From positions 1 to 6,125 of the forward strand of contig DORE01000243.1 of the NCBI GenBank assembly GCA_003514305.1: a stretch of DNA of 6,125 bases, read 5' to 3'. Origin of the DNA: Gammaproteobacteria bacterium (lineage in GTDB: Bacteria; Pseudomonadota; Gammaproteobacteria; Pseudomonadales; Pseudohongiellaceae). Made by a program: the position numbers and the translations under genes. Positions 1 to 6,047 of the stretch are shown here, in pieces (the stretch's first letter is position 1; the number at the start of each line of letters is the position of its first letter). The notes beneath the pieces were generated by a model. That model was given only the letters and a program-made list of their open reading frames with translations. It had not been told where the DNA came from and searched no databases.

Positions 1-363
1 CTCGAGAAGGAGTTTGAGGCGTTAAAAAATCAGAATTTCGATGTTTTTGAGAAATGCATAGAAGACAAGAACACGATACTTGCTGACATTTCAAACTCTG
101 GCGTGATTGAGAGACTCAAAGGCCTCTCACCAGAGTCTGGAAACAACGGGGAAGATACGAAAACACTAGACATTTTGCACAAAAACCTGGGGGAGTGCAG
201 GGACTTACATCGCAGAAACGAAGTTCTGATTAGGCACAAGATCATCGCAATCCGGGAGACTATTGCTTCGTTCTCCTTAGAAGATAATCCGCTTTCTGAG
301 ACCTATGATAATCTTGGTAATCTAAAAAAAGGTTTGCGCAAAAGGCCACATAACTTTAAGTAG
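1..363 (+). CDS. flgN: FlgN-like flagellar export chaperone, 5' end cut by window edge
   Basis: The reading frame is open from base 1 to a TAG at 361-363, giving 120 visible residues. The first in-frame start-type codon is a GTG at 103, but the coding pattern clearly begins before it, so the real start lies outside the window; FlgN proteins are usually about 140-150 residues. FlgN is a cytoplasmic chaperone that binds the hook-associated proteins FlgK and FlgL and delivers them to the flagellar type III export gate. Seen here: a helical, charged protein with an early LEKEFEAL segment, a K-N-T-I-L segment matching the usual 'K..ll' position, a central C-R-D-L-H-R-R-N-E-V-L-I block like the FlgN 'N..NG.li' helix, and an E-T-Y-D-N-L-G segment near the end like the family's 'tYd..G'. 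The convergent FliK-like/FlhB-like genes support a flagellar role. In related bacteria flgM normally precedes flgN, but that is not visible here. Family assignment is by pattern, fairly sure. Confidence 0.8.
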   Translation, partial: LEKEFEALKNQNFDVFEKCIEDKNTILADISNSGVIERLKGLSPESGNNGEDTKTLDILHKNLGECRDLHRRNEVLIRHKIIAIRETIASFSLEDNPLSETYDNLGNLKKGLRKRPHNFK

Positions 364-376
364 CCACTGATTATTA

Positions 377-637
377 CTACGGCCTCTTGTCATTCAACCA
401 GTAAGCCCACGCTAAAATAATCGCTACCATTTCAAATAAATCTTCCGGTATTTCTTGTTCCATCTCTACATCTTCTAGTAATTGGGTTAGCTGTGGATCG
501 CGCAAGATCGGAATATTTAGTTCTTTTGCTTTCTCCTTCAGCATTGAAGAATATTCGCCGCGAGCCTTGGCAACCACCTTTGGCGTTTTGAGATTGCCGT
601 ACTTTATAGCTACAGACTTGTCACTTTGATCATTCAT
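377..637 (-). CDS. fhlB: Free-standing FlhB C-terminal (export switch) domain protein, FhlB/YlqH type
   Basis: This 86-residue cytoplasmic protein matches the C-terminal domain of FlhB/YscU, the flagellar type III export-gate component that switches substrate class from rod/hook to filament. Visible family marks: S-V-A-I-K-Y at 8-13, T-P-K-V-V-A-K at 18-24, the helix K-E-K-A-K-E-L with N-I-P-I at 41-44, the L-T-Q-L-L segment at 50-54, I-P-E-D-L at 63-67, and V-A-I-I-L-A-W-A-Y near 71-79. There are no membrane segments, and the NPTH autocleavage motif of full-length FlhB is absent: the protein starts about where the post-cleavage fragment would. The ATG at 637-635 shares one base with the upstream gene's TAA (TAATG), and no clear Shine-Dalgarno is visible, so translation is probably coupled to the FliK-like gene. 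It is too short to be the organism's main flhB. Known relatives can partly stand in for the FlhB C-domain; that role here is inference. Confidence 0.87.
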   Translation of the reverse strand: MNDQSDKSVAIKYGNLKTPKVVAKARGEYSSMLKEKAKELNIPILRDPQLTQLLEDVEMEQEIPEDLFEMVAIILAWAYWLNDKRP

Positions 638-2001
638 TATGTTTCTACTGAGAAGCTAGACTTGTCGCTTGAGGAAGAAATACGGCTCGCTGGCCTTACT
701 CCTTCGATGAATTGACATGTAGCAGACCCAAAACTTAGCGAAGATATTTGAGAAAGCAGCCGTCCCTTATGTTCCCTCGCGAGTGACATCATCTGTTCAC
801 TACTGATCCAAAACGTAAGCGCTAAGGCCTCTCTTTTTCTTGAAATAGCATGTATTGAAATACTGTCACCCTCACTTAGATGCCAATCTAAATCGAGAGA
901 CCAGTCTCCCTTCGATGTAAGCGTTTTGTTGGCGTTATGTTTATCGTCTCTCTCCGCGCTGTCGTTGGTTGATTCTGATTCTAGCTCGGGGCTATCAGAA
1001 GAGTCTTGCTCGTTATTTTCGCCACTTTCAGCCTGATCTGTCTCGTCTTTAGGCGTCCCGTCAGACTCTCCCTCGAAGGAATCTGCGCTTTGGGCTTTTT
1101 CAGTCAATGTGAATCTTGGGTCCTCGTAAGTGAAGGACGATTGCGGCGGAATCAAAGATGGGGCTGGTTCGTCTTTAACCGATAGTCCAGACACTTGACT
1201 AAGTTCATTAATCTTTACTTCAACCGACGGTAGTCCTTGCAAGGGAATGAAAAATTGCGAGCTTCGAAGGCCGTTTTGTTTATTGATGAGAGTTTTTAGT
1301 TTACTGTTACTAAGATATCTAATCGAAGCCTCAATGTCTTCGATAAGTGTGTTTTGACTACCTTCCTGACTTTCTATTGATTTTAAATCTTTTAGTAAAC
1401 TCACAATGCTTTTTGACTCTGAGCGCGACCCCGCTCTTTTATTTTGAAATTTTCCAAGAGCACCGCTAAAGTCGAAAGCAGCTTTAATTGACTTTGCCGA
1501 TAGGTCTTCGAGTTTTAATCCAGATAATACTTCCGCATCTTTCCCGAGATTAAATCCGCGCTTCAGAAATGCTTTTAATAAACTAGCTCCTGATTGCAAT
1601 AATGCGGCTTGCTGCAATGAAGGATTTTGCGATAGTAGCTGTACCCATTTCGCATTCTCAGTAAGGTGGTTGTTTGGATTCTGGTTACTTTGAACACCAA
1701 AGTGGGTCGATTCCTGGACAATTTGGCCCGATTGAAGTGTTAGCCCCTGCGGGGTTTGGGCCAATCTAAACTGAATATTTTGACCTTTAAACGCGCCCAA
1801 GTGCATCGAGAACGTTTTAGATGAGTTTTCACTGAACAGCTGTATAGACTTCCCATCTTCTGACACCGCTGATCTGACGGTTTGACCTTCCCTCAAACCA
1901 AGTTCGTTTGCGACCTCTGGCTTTATTCTTATGACTAATTGGCTAGGGGAGACTGAGCTTATAACTCGGGTTGCTGAAGAGATGTGTTCCGTGCCTTGCA
2001 T
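637..2001 (-). CDS. FliK-like (hook-length control family) protein
   Basis: A 454-residue soluble protein with no signal peptide or membrane segment. The N-terminal part (about 12-90) reads as a small beta-rich domain with G-L-R-E-G-Q-T-V at 35-42. A helical, Gln/Ser-rich middle (about 115-245) follows, then a short beta stretch (F-I-P-L-Q-G-L-P-S-V-E-V at 251-262). A Ser/Glu/Asp-rich disordered linker spans about 300-360. The C-terminal domain (about 364-437, D-W-S-L-D-L-D-W-H onward) has the alternating beta and helix pattern of the FliK C-terminal domain. FliK measures hook length and contacts the FlhB C-domain; the coupled downstream FlhB-like gene strongly supports the assignment, as ylqG-ylqH of Bacillus subtilis is the same kind of pair. 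The start is uncertain: a TTG at 2013 would add four residues, but ATG at 2001 is preferred; neither has a good Shine-Dalgarno. It is probably a second FliK-like protein, not the main ruler. The A+T content is higher than in the genes to the right. Confidence 0.62.
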   Translation of the reverse strand: MQGTEHISSATRVISSVSPSQLVIRIKPEVANELGLREGQTVRSAVSEDGKSIQLFSENSSKTFSMHLGAFKGQNIQFRLAQTPQGLTLQSGQIVQESTHFGVQSNQNPNNHLTENAKWVQLLSQNPSLQQAALLQSGASLLKAFLKRGFNLGKDAEVLSGLKLEDLSAKSIKAAFDFSGALGKFQNKRAGSRSESKSIVSLLKDLKSIESQEGSQNTLIEDIEASIRYLSNSKLKTLINKQNGLRSSQFFIPLQGLPSVEVKINELSQVSGLSVKDEPAPSLIPPQSSFTYEDPRFTLTEKAQSADSFEGESDGTPKDETDQAESGENNEQDSSDSPELESESTNDSAERDDKHNANKTLTSKGDWSLDLDWHLSEGDSISIHAISRKREALALTFWISSEQMMSLAREHKGRLLSQISSLSFGSATCQFIEGVRPASRISSSSDKSSFSVET

Positions 2002-2233
2002 TTTATTTGCCAAATTTAGTATTTTGTCTGGCGGCTAATCGATGCCTAATTAGGATTCCCTTAAATCCACTCGACTCTGCCTCTTTAGACTTTAAAGTGG
2101 CGAACCTCTTGCTGACTGAAGCTCATGAAGGTCTCTTCAGGCATGAAGTCGCACTCTGGTTAACAAGCATTCGTAGTCACCTGGAGGCGTTACTAGACGT
2201 CAGCGTTGGCCCATCCAAACAGCGGCGGCTCGG

Positions 2234-4198
2234 TTAGTATTCCGAAATACCTAATTCAGCATCAACAACTCCGCCATTGAAAGAACCAACCCATATGAGA
2301 TATTCACCACTTAAAGGGCGCTCGAGGCTAACGCTTGGATTCAGGTCGCCATGGCTATCATCATCGCAGTGCCAGCCGTCAGGCGCGAGGACTATCAGAG
2401 TAGTGTCTTCCGCAGCCTCCGCGTAAAGATATAAGCCTAAACTGGTTCCAGCCGTGTAACTGAGGACAACATCCGGCTGTTCCGAGGTGACGTTACCTGC
2501 GCAGGCCGCGCCAAGCTCATCTGAGACTGCACTATCCCCGCCGGCAACGATGCTAACCAGGTAGGGGTCTGGGGTGAAATCCGTGACCAGCGAAACATTT
2601 TCATAAAGCGCCTCTGCAGGGAAATCAGAGGTTTCGGCATTATCAGCCAGTGCGAAGGGATCACCGAGCTGACCCAGCGCAGCCGAAAGCAGCTCCGCAC
2701 CGGCGTCTGTTTTCTCACCATTGATTTGCATAGCACCGCCCATGACCTCAAACCGGGTTGAGATACCTGCATCGCTGACCGCAACAAATCCTGACCCTTC
2801 AATCGCTGAAATCAACTGTTGGTAGCCGGAGTCAACAGCATTTTCAAGTTCCTGTGACGAAAGAGTGTCATCGGAACTGATTAGGCCAATCTCAATAAGC
2901 TTGCTCACTGCATCTGCAGAGATGTTGAACTCGCCCGACAAAGCCAAAGCCTCGAATAGTTCTTCGGCTGTCGCCTCCTCGATCGAGTTAAGTCCATTTA
3001 AACCGACGCTGAACGCCGCACTCGCATCACTGGATTCCACTAAAGAGATGGCAATAGGTGCGATTTTTAGTGTCAGCCCGTCGGCAGCCGTTGCATTGAC
3101 TATCGACAAAGACGCATCCAGCAGTTCATCCATATCCACTGAGTCGGCTGCGAACGTCTCGCTCAGCCGGAGAAAATCGGACAACGCTTGCGCATTTATA
3201 TTTTCGAAACCGACGCCCAGTTCGATCCCGTTGACGGAAGCATCAGCGACCTTGAGCTCACTGATACTCAGAAGAGAAGACGCAGTCAACAACTCGTCCG
3301 TTTCTTCATCAATTCCGCCGGAAATCACACTTTTCAGAGCTTCAACCGCCGTCTCGTCTACCACCAGCGAAATACGCTCAATGGCATAGTCATTTTCCCC
3401 CAGCCAGACGCCAGGCAGAAAGCTCCTAGAACTGCTGGACCCGGCAACTGACTGCACGCCAAGCCGGGTCTCCGAGTCAGCATCGCTGAACGACAGCTCA
3501 TTGAGATCGAAGGACAAGGACAATTCTCTCACACCATCGCTCGTCTCAACGCTCAGCCCCAAGCCATCAATCAGCACTTCCGTCACCCCATCAGACAGCG
3601 CTATCCTTCCAATGTCAAAGCCCACACCCACATCGTCACTTCTAAGCAGAAGCTTAGCTCCGACACCCGCAGTGGTCAGCGAGATCGATTCTTCTTCCAT
3701 CACCAAGCGGCCGTCGTACGCCAGAGTCTCAAGGCGCAGGCTGGCACTGCCGTCGAACCCAACCGAGGCATAGACCGTTGCTGCCGGGGCGCTTCCGGGA
3801 TACTGCGGCAGCTGCTGACGGACTTCATCCCCTACCGGAAACTCCAGCTTGGTCCCGGCCGCTGCAAAACCCATTCCGCCCCCAACCCAGGGGCCATGTA
3901 TCACATTCAGGGAACCTTCTGTGCGAAGTTCCCCTACGATCGCCGCAATCTCAGCCAGCAAGTCTCCGGCCATACCGTCAAGAGCAGGAGACACTTCCAA
4001 ATCATAGCTGAGCACGCCTCCGCCAAAACCACGCTCATATTCAAAGCGATGGACGATCAGGTCATCTGACTGAATTATATCCGCTTCTATTGTGCTGATA
4101 GCCGATTCAACCTGCACACCAATGAATATTACACTGCCAAGATAGATAAGAGCCCCCGCAACGAGCGCTGCGGCGGCATAGAGGATGGTTTTATTCAT
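2234..4198 (-). CDS. Acidic envelope protein: DUF945/YdgA-like with C-terminal PPC-like domain
   Basis: A 654-residue protein. Residues 1-28 form an uncleaved-looking signal anchor (Lys3, then a hydrophobic stretch from about 5 to 27), so most of the chain should lie in the periplasm. Residues 29-70 carry the DUF945/YdgA-type start: V-E-S-A-I, then F-E-Y-E-R-G-F-G-G-G-V-L-S-Y corresponding to the family's 'Y.RG.f.S' segment. The region to about 540 is long, repetitive in style, and rich in Asp, Glu, Ser, Ala and Leu with very few Lys. Residues about 548-650 look like a bacterial pre-peptidase (PPC)-like beta domain: V-V-L-S-Y-T-A-G, D-T-T-L-I-V-L-A-P-D-G-W-H-C-D-D-D, N-P-S-V and S-G-E-Y-L-I-W-V-G. 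The only two cysteines, C566 and C611, are both there and could form a disulfide. An AGAGGT Shine-Dalgarno at 4209-4204 fixes the ATG. No enzymatic motif was seen; molecular function is unknown. YdgA of E. coli is about 500 residues without this tail. Confidence 0.68.
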   Translation of the reverse strand: MNKTILYAAAALVAGALIYLGSVIFIGVQVESAISTIEADIIQSDDLIVHRFEYERGFGGGVLSYDLEVSPALDGMAGDLLAEIAAIVGELRTEGSLNVIHGPWVGGGMGFAAAGTKLEFPVGDEVRQQLPQYPGSAPAATVYASVGFDGSASLRLETLAYDGRLVMEEESISLTTAGVGAKLLLRSDDVGVGFDIGRIALSDGVTEVLIDGLGLSVETSDGVRELSLSFDLNELSFSDADSETRLGVQSVAGSSSSRSFLPGVWLGENDYAIERISLVVDETAVEALKSVISGGIDEETDELLTASSLLSISELKVADASVNGIELGVGFENINAQALSDFLRLSETFAADSVDMDELLDASLSIVNATAADGLTLKIAPIAISLVESSDASAAFSVGLNGLNSIEEATAEELFEALALSGEFNISADAVSKLIEIGLISSDDTLSSQELENAVDSGYQQLISAIEGSGFVAVSDAGISTRFEVMGGAMQINGEKTDAGAELLSAALGQLGDPFALADNAETSDFPAEALYENVSLVTDFTPDPYLVSIVAGGDSAVSDELGAACAGNVTSEQPDVVLSYTAGTSLGLYLYAEAAEDTTLIVLAPDGWHCDDDSHGDLNPSVSLERPLSGEYLIWVGSFNGGVVDAELGISEY

Positions 4199-4203
4199 TT
4201 TCT

Positions 4204-4209
4204 ACCTCT
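4204..4209 (-). promoter_or_regulatory. Ribosome binding site of the DUF945-like gene
   Basis: On the minus strand the sequence AGAGGT ends five bases before the ATG at 4198-4196. It is the best Shine-Dalgarno in the window and settles the start, which also puts the hydrophobic anchor right at the N-terminus. No convincing -35/-10 pair for this gene was found further upstream. Confidence 0.7.
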
Positions 4210-4234
4210 TCAAAACATGAATCCAATGAGTTAG

Positions 4235-4396
4235 CTATGTGTGCAATAAGAACTCAGTTTTTACCCAGATTTTGGAGTTCAGGCGGAGCAAAAGGCTTAA
4301 GGGTCGAAGATCTTCGCTCGCCAGTTCTTTTAAGATCACGATTTTGTGCAGGCTCCGAAGTGTCACGTTAACTTCGCGTTCACTGAGACTAATCAT
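4235..4396 (-). CDS. Possible small ORF, 53 residues, unknown function
   Basis: On the minus strand an ATG at 4396-4394 opens 53 codons ending in TAG at 4237-4235. It lies wholly inside the gap between the serine hydrolase terminator and the DUF945-like gene and is in the same direction as both. The predicted peptide starts M-I-S-L-S-E-R-E-V-N and is mostly charged and leucine-rich, with stretches such as I-V-I-L-K-E-L and L-S-L-L-L-R-L that could be amphipathic helices. There is no signal peptide and no motif I recognise. A TGA directly precedes the ATG, so the frame cannot extend upstream. The upstream AAGAG is a weak Shine-Dalgarno placed close to the ATG. Codon choice resembles ordinary genes, with several CTG, CGC, GAA and ATC codons, but an open frame of this length is not rare by chance. 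It could equally be non-coding leader DNA. Confidence 0.22.
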   Translation of the reverse strand: MISLSEREVNVTLRSLHKIVILKELASEDLRPLSLLLRLNSKIWVKTEFLLHT

Positions 4397-4479
4397 TCAC
4401 TCTTGGTGAAGAACAATAACCGGCTTTACGTTTCGGGACATCGGTTAAGCGCAGCACGGAGTAGATTGAGTCGTTGTGA

Positions 4480-4505
4480 TAAAACGGCCCAGCAAAGCTG
4501 GTCCG
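4480..4505 (-). terminator. Intrinsic terminator of the serine hydrolase gene
   Basis: On the minus strand a 9-bp stem CGGACCAGC / GCTGGGCCG with one internal A-G mismatch closes a TTT loop and is followed by TTTTAT. It begins about ten bases after the TAA at 4517-4515, as expected for a rho-independent terminator. It separates this gene's transcript from the DUF945-like gene downstream. Confidence 0.75.
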
Positions 4506-4514
4506 CTCAACCAA

Positions 4515-5798
4515 TTAATCAATAATCGCTTGCTGCACGGCATTTTCGAAATCATTCTGAGCTGGACGATAAGGTTGTTGCACCATAAATACTGCCGTTA
4601 GCTCCTCCTTAGGGTCTGAGTAGGAGCGCGTGCCAAACGCGCCACCCCAGCCAAAGGCGCCAGTGCTGCGTCGCTGATCCCCCAGAATTGGATTCTCTGA
4701 CACAGCGACTGTATAACCAAAGCCCTGTCCTTTTACTTGCCGGCTAATGCCTTGATAGAGGCCGTTAGCTTGATCACTCGCCATCATACGAACGGTTCTA
4801 GGGCTCAGCAGCCGATTACCGAATAGTTCGCCTCCATTGACCAGCATCTGTTCGAAACGGAGATAATCATCAGCCGTGCTGTTCAAACCATAGGAGCCAG
4901 AAAAGTATTCAGTATCTGGTTCGTCAAAAAAGCGCGACATATCTCGATCGACGATGACAACACGCCTATCCTGAAACTCTGGCGGGACATTCCACCAGGT
5001 GTTATTCATAGATAGTGGCTCAAAGATCCTTTCTTGCACAAATCGTTCAAACGGGAGGCCCGATTCAATTTCTACTATGCGAGCTACAACATCTAAGGCA
5101 GTTGCCGCGCTGTACTGCCAACGCGAACCTGGCTGAAAGTCAAGTACATAGTCGCCAAACTTAGAGACCGTGTTTCCCAAGTTTGCCGGCGGTCGACGGT
5201 CTACTTGCGCAGAAATCGCGCTACCCAAACCGCCGCTGGCAAGCCCCGAGGTGTGAGAAAGGATGTCATGTACGGTAATTTCTCTGGCAGCTGATATAAG
5301 CCGGTAATCCGGCAAATTCTCTTGGTTTACGCGAATCGGGCTGATTTCCTCTTCTAAGGGATCGGCGAGAACGGCCACCTGCATGTCAGCAAATTCTGGA
5401 ATCCATTTACTCACTGGATCACTTGGACGCATCCGCCCTTCTTCAATCATCATCATTGCTGCTACGCCTAACACCGGTTTGGTAGAGCTCATCATAATGA
5501 AAATGTTATCACGCGCCATGGGCAGATTTTTGGGCACATCCATAAGTCCATGGGCTTCGAAATGCACAATCTTGCCGCGCCGAGCTACAGCTGTCACTGC
5601 GCCTTGAATATTGCCAGCATCAATATGGCGTTGGATTACATCGTTAATCCTTCCAAGACGCTCTGTGGACATTCCCACCTCTTCTGCACTGGAGGCCCAG
5701 GGTATTTCTTGGGCCAACACCAAAGTAGCAGCAAAACAAGTAGTGAGCGCGATAAAGCTGTTAACCACTTGTCGGCTGGGTGCATGGCTATTTTTCAT
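4515..5798 (-). CDS. Secreted serine hydrolase, class C beta-lactamase / EstB esterase family
   Basis: A 427-residue exported protein. Residues 1-29 form a signal peptide (basic start, hydrophobic 13-28, likely cleavage after V-L-A before Q30). The family's three active-site elements are visible: S-S-T-K at 104-107 (SxxK, nucleophile S104 and general base K107), Y229 in Q-Y-S-A-A (the YxN/YSx tyrosine), and F-G-W-G-G-A-F-G-T at 382-390, in place of the K-T-G of true beta-lactamases. An H-T-S-G at 182-185 is also typical. The Y-S-A and W-G-G versions point to the EstB/family VIII esterase side, so an ester, or perhaps an amide or D-amino-acid peptide, is the likelier substrate; real beta-lactam hydrolysis would be weak if present. 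The start at ATG 5798 is preferred over an in-frame TTG at 5831: AAAGG lies 8 bases upstream and the signal peptide is then of normal length. Length fits the family. It is a single-gene unit between a promoter and a terminator. Confidence 0.9.
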   Translation of the reverse strand: MKNSHAPSRQVVNSFIALTTCFAATLVLAQEIPWASSAEEVGMSTERLGRINDVIQRHIDAGNIQGAVTAVARRGKIVHFEAHGLMDVPKNLPMARDNIFIMMSSTKPVLGVAAMMMIEEGRMRPSDPVSKWIPEFADMQVAVLADPLEEEISPIRVNQENLPDYRLISAAREITVHDILSHTSGLASGGLGSAISAQVDRRPPANLGNTVSKFGDYVLDFQPGSRWQYSAATALDVVARIVEIESGLPFERFVQERIFEPLSMNNTWWNVPPEFQDRRVVIVDRDMSRFFDEPDTEYFSGSYGLNSTADDYLRFEQMLVNGGELFGNRLLSPRTVRMMASDQANGLYQGISRQVKGQGFGYTVAVSENPILGDQRRSTGAFGWGGAFGTRSYSDPKEELTAVFMVQQPYRPAQNDFENAVQQAIID

Positions 5799-5806
5799 AA
5801 ACTTTG

Positions 5807-5811
5807 CCTTT
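5807..5811 (-). promoter_or_regulatory. Ribosome binding site deciding the start of the serine hydrolase
   Basis: AAAGG on the minus strand lies 8 bases before the ATG at 5798-5796. The longer alternative start, TTG at 5831, has no such site and would leave only a few bases of leader after the predicted promoter. Confidence 0.55.
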
Positions 5812-5843
5812 AAATGAGTGATGGACTTCAAATACTCGCTTCG

Positions 5844-5872
5844 AATATATAAAGGATCAGCGCCGTAAACAA
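5844..5872 (-). promoter_or_regulatory. Likely sigma-70 promoter of the serine hydrolase gene
   Basis: On the minus strand TTGTTT (5872-5867) and TATATT (5849-5844) are separated by exactly 17 bases. The -10 box matches TATAAT at five of six positions; the -35 is weaker. Transcription would begin near 5837, giving a leader of about 40 bases to the ATG at 5798. The -35 lies inside an inverted repeat (5868-5885), so a repressor or activator could act here. Confidence 0.5.
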
Positions 5873-5885
5873 GCGGCTACTTGTT
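5868..5885. repeat. Inverted repeat AACAAG-N6-CTTGTT over the -35 box, possible operator
   Basis: Two perfect 6-base arms are separated by 6 bases, with partial extension of the symmetry on both sides. The repeat overlaps the predicted -35 box of the serine hydrolase promoter, where a dimeric regulator could bind. No known operator consensus was recognised and no regulator gene lies in the window, so this is only a candidate. Confidence 0.3.
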
Positions 5886-6002
5886 AACAGCGCCTGCAAA
5901 ACGGACCAGAAAACGATGATTGGCGTTTCGAGCGAGATGGGAGGCTTTTAGTAGAGCTTACAATGGACCGTAGCAAAGCGCGGATGTGATGTTAGGGCAT
6001 TC

Positions 6003-6039
6003 AAAAAAATACCCCGATCGGCGCTGCCGATCGAGGTAT
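6003..6039 (-). terminator. Intrinsic terminator of the rRNA operon
   Basis: On the minus strand a 14-bp stem (6039-6026 pairing with 6022-6009) closes a 3-base loop and is followed by a run of T (6009-6003), directly after the end of the 5S gene. One pair is T-G; read as RNA from the minus strand it is a G-U wobble, while from the plus strand it would be an A-C mismatch. This shows that the structure serves leftward transcription from the rRNA operon. Confidence 0.92.
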
Positions 6040-6047
6040 CTGTTTTG

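Larger units (their letters stand above)
4199..4514. other. 316-base intergenic region between DUF945-like gene and serine hydrolase gene
   Basis: This gap holds, from the right, the intrinsic terminator of the serine hydrolase gene (4480-4505), a possible small minus-strand ORF (4235-4396), and the ribosome binding site of the DUF945-like gene. It also contains a perfect 12-base palindrome CGAAGATCTTCG at 4305-4316 and an inverted pair TAACCG/CGGTTA at 4417-4422 and 4442-4447. Both are of a size that chance can produce. A promoter for the DUF945-like gene should lie here because the terminator separates the two genes, but no hexamer pair stands out. No tRNA-like fold was seen. Confidence 0.6.

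Noticed and set aside
342..386. AGGCC/GGCCT arms flanking the flgN and FlhB-like stops, considered as a bidirectional terminator.
   Set aside because: The arms are 5 bases and more than 30 bases apart, and the inner pairing is weak.
1996..2013. Sigma-54-like element (TGGCA ... ATGC with GG-N10-GC spacing) on the minus strand at the FliK-like start.
   Set aside because: It includes the preferred ATG itself, so transcription would start inside the gene; the -12 element also deviates from TTGC. Most likely chance.
2045..2054. Perfect 10-base palindrome CCTAATTAGG upstream of the FliK-like gene.
   Set aside because: Several palindromes of this length are expected by chance in 6 kb, and no promoter next to it was convincing.
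2230..2250. Short hairpin GTATT-TCG-GAATAC at the end of the DUF945-like gene, considered as a terminator.
   Set aside because: It is only about 5 bp, lies within the coding end, and has no T run after it.
2865..3389. Long plus-strand open frame opposite the DUF945-like gene (also 3501-3773).
   Set aside because: Ser-rich mirror of an acidic, Ser/Asp/Glu-rich gene on the other strand; no start signals or family marks.
4305..4316. Perfect 12-base palindrome CGAAGATCTTCG.
   Set aside because: About one such palindrome is expected by chance in a window of this size, and it lies within the possible small ORF without other support.
5799..5831. Longer serine hydrolase start at TTG 5831.
   Set aside because: No Shine-Dalgarno, a rarer start codon, an unusually long signal-peptide n-region, and almost no leader after the predicted promoter.
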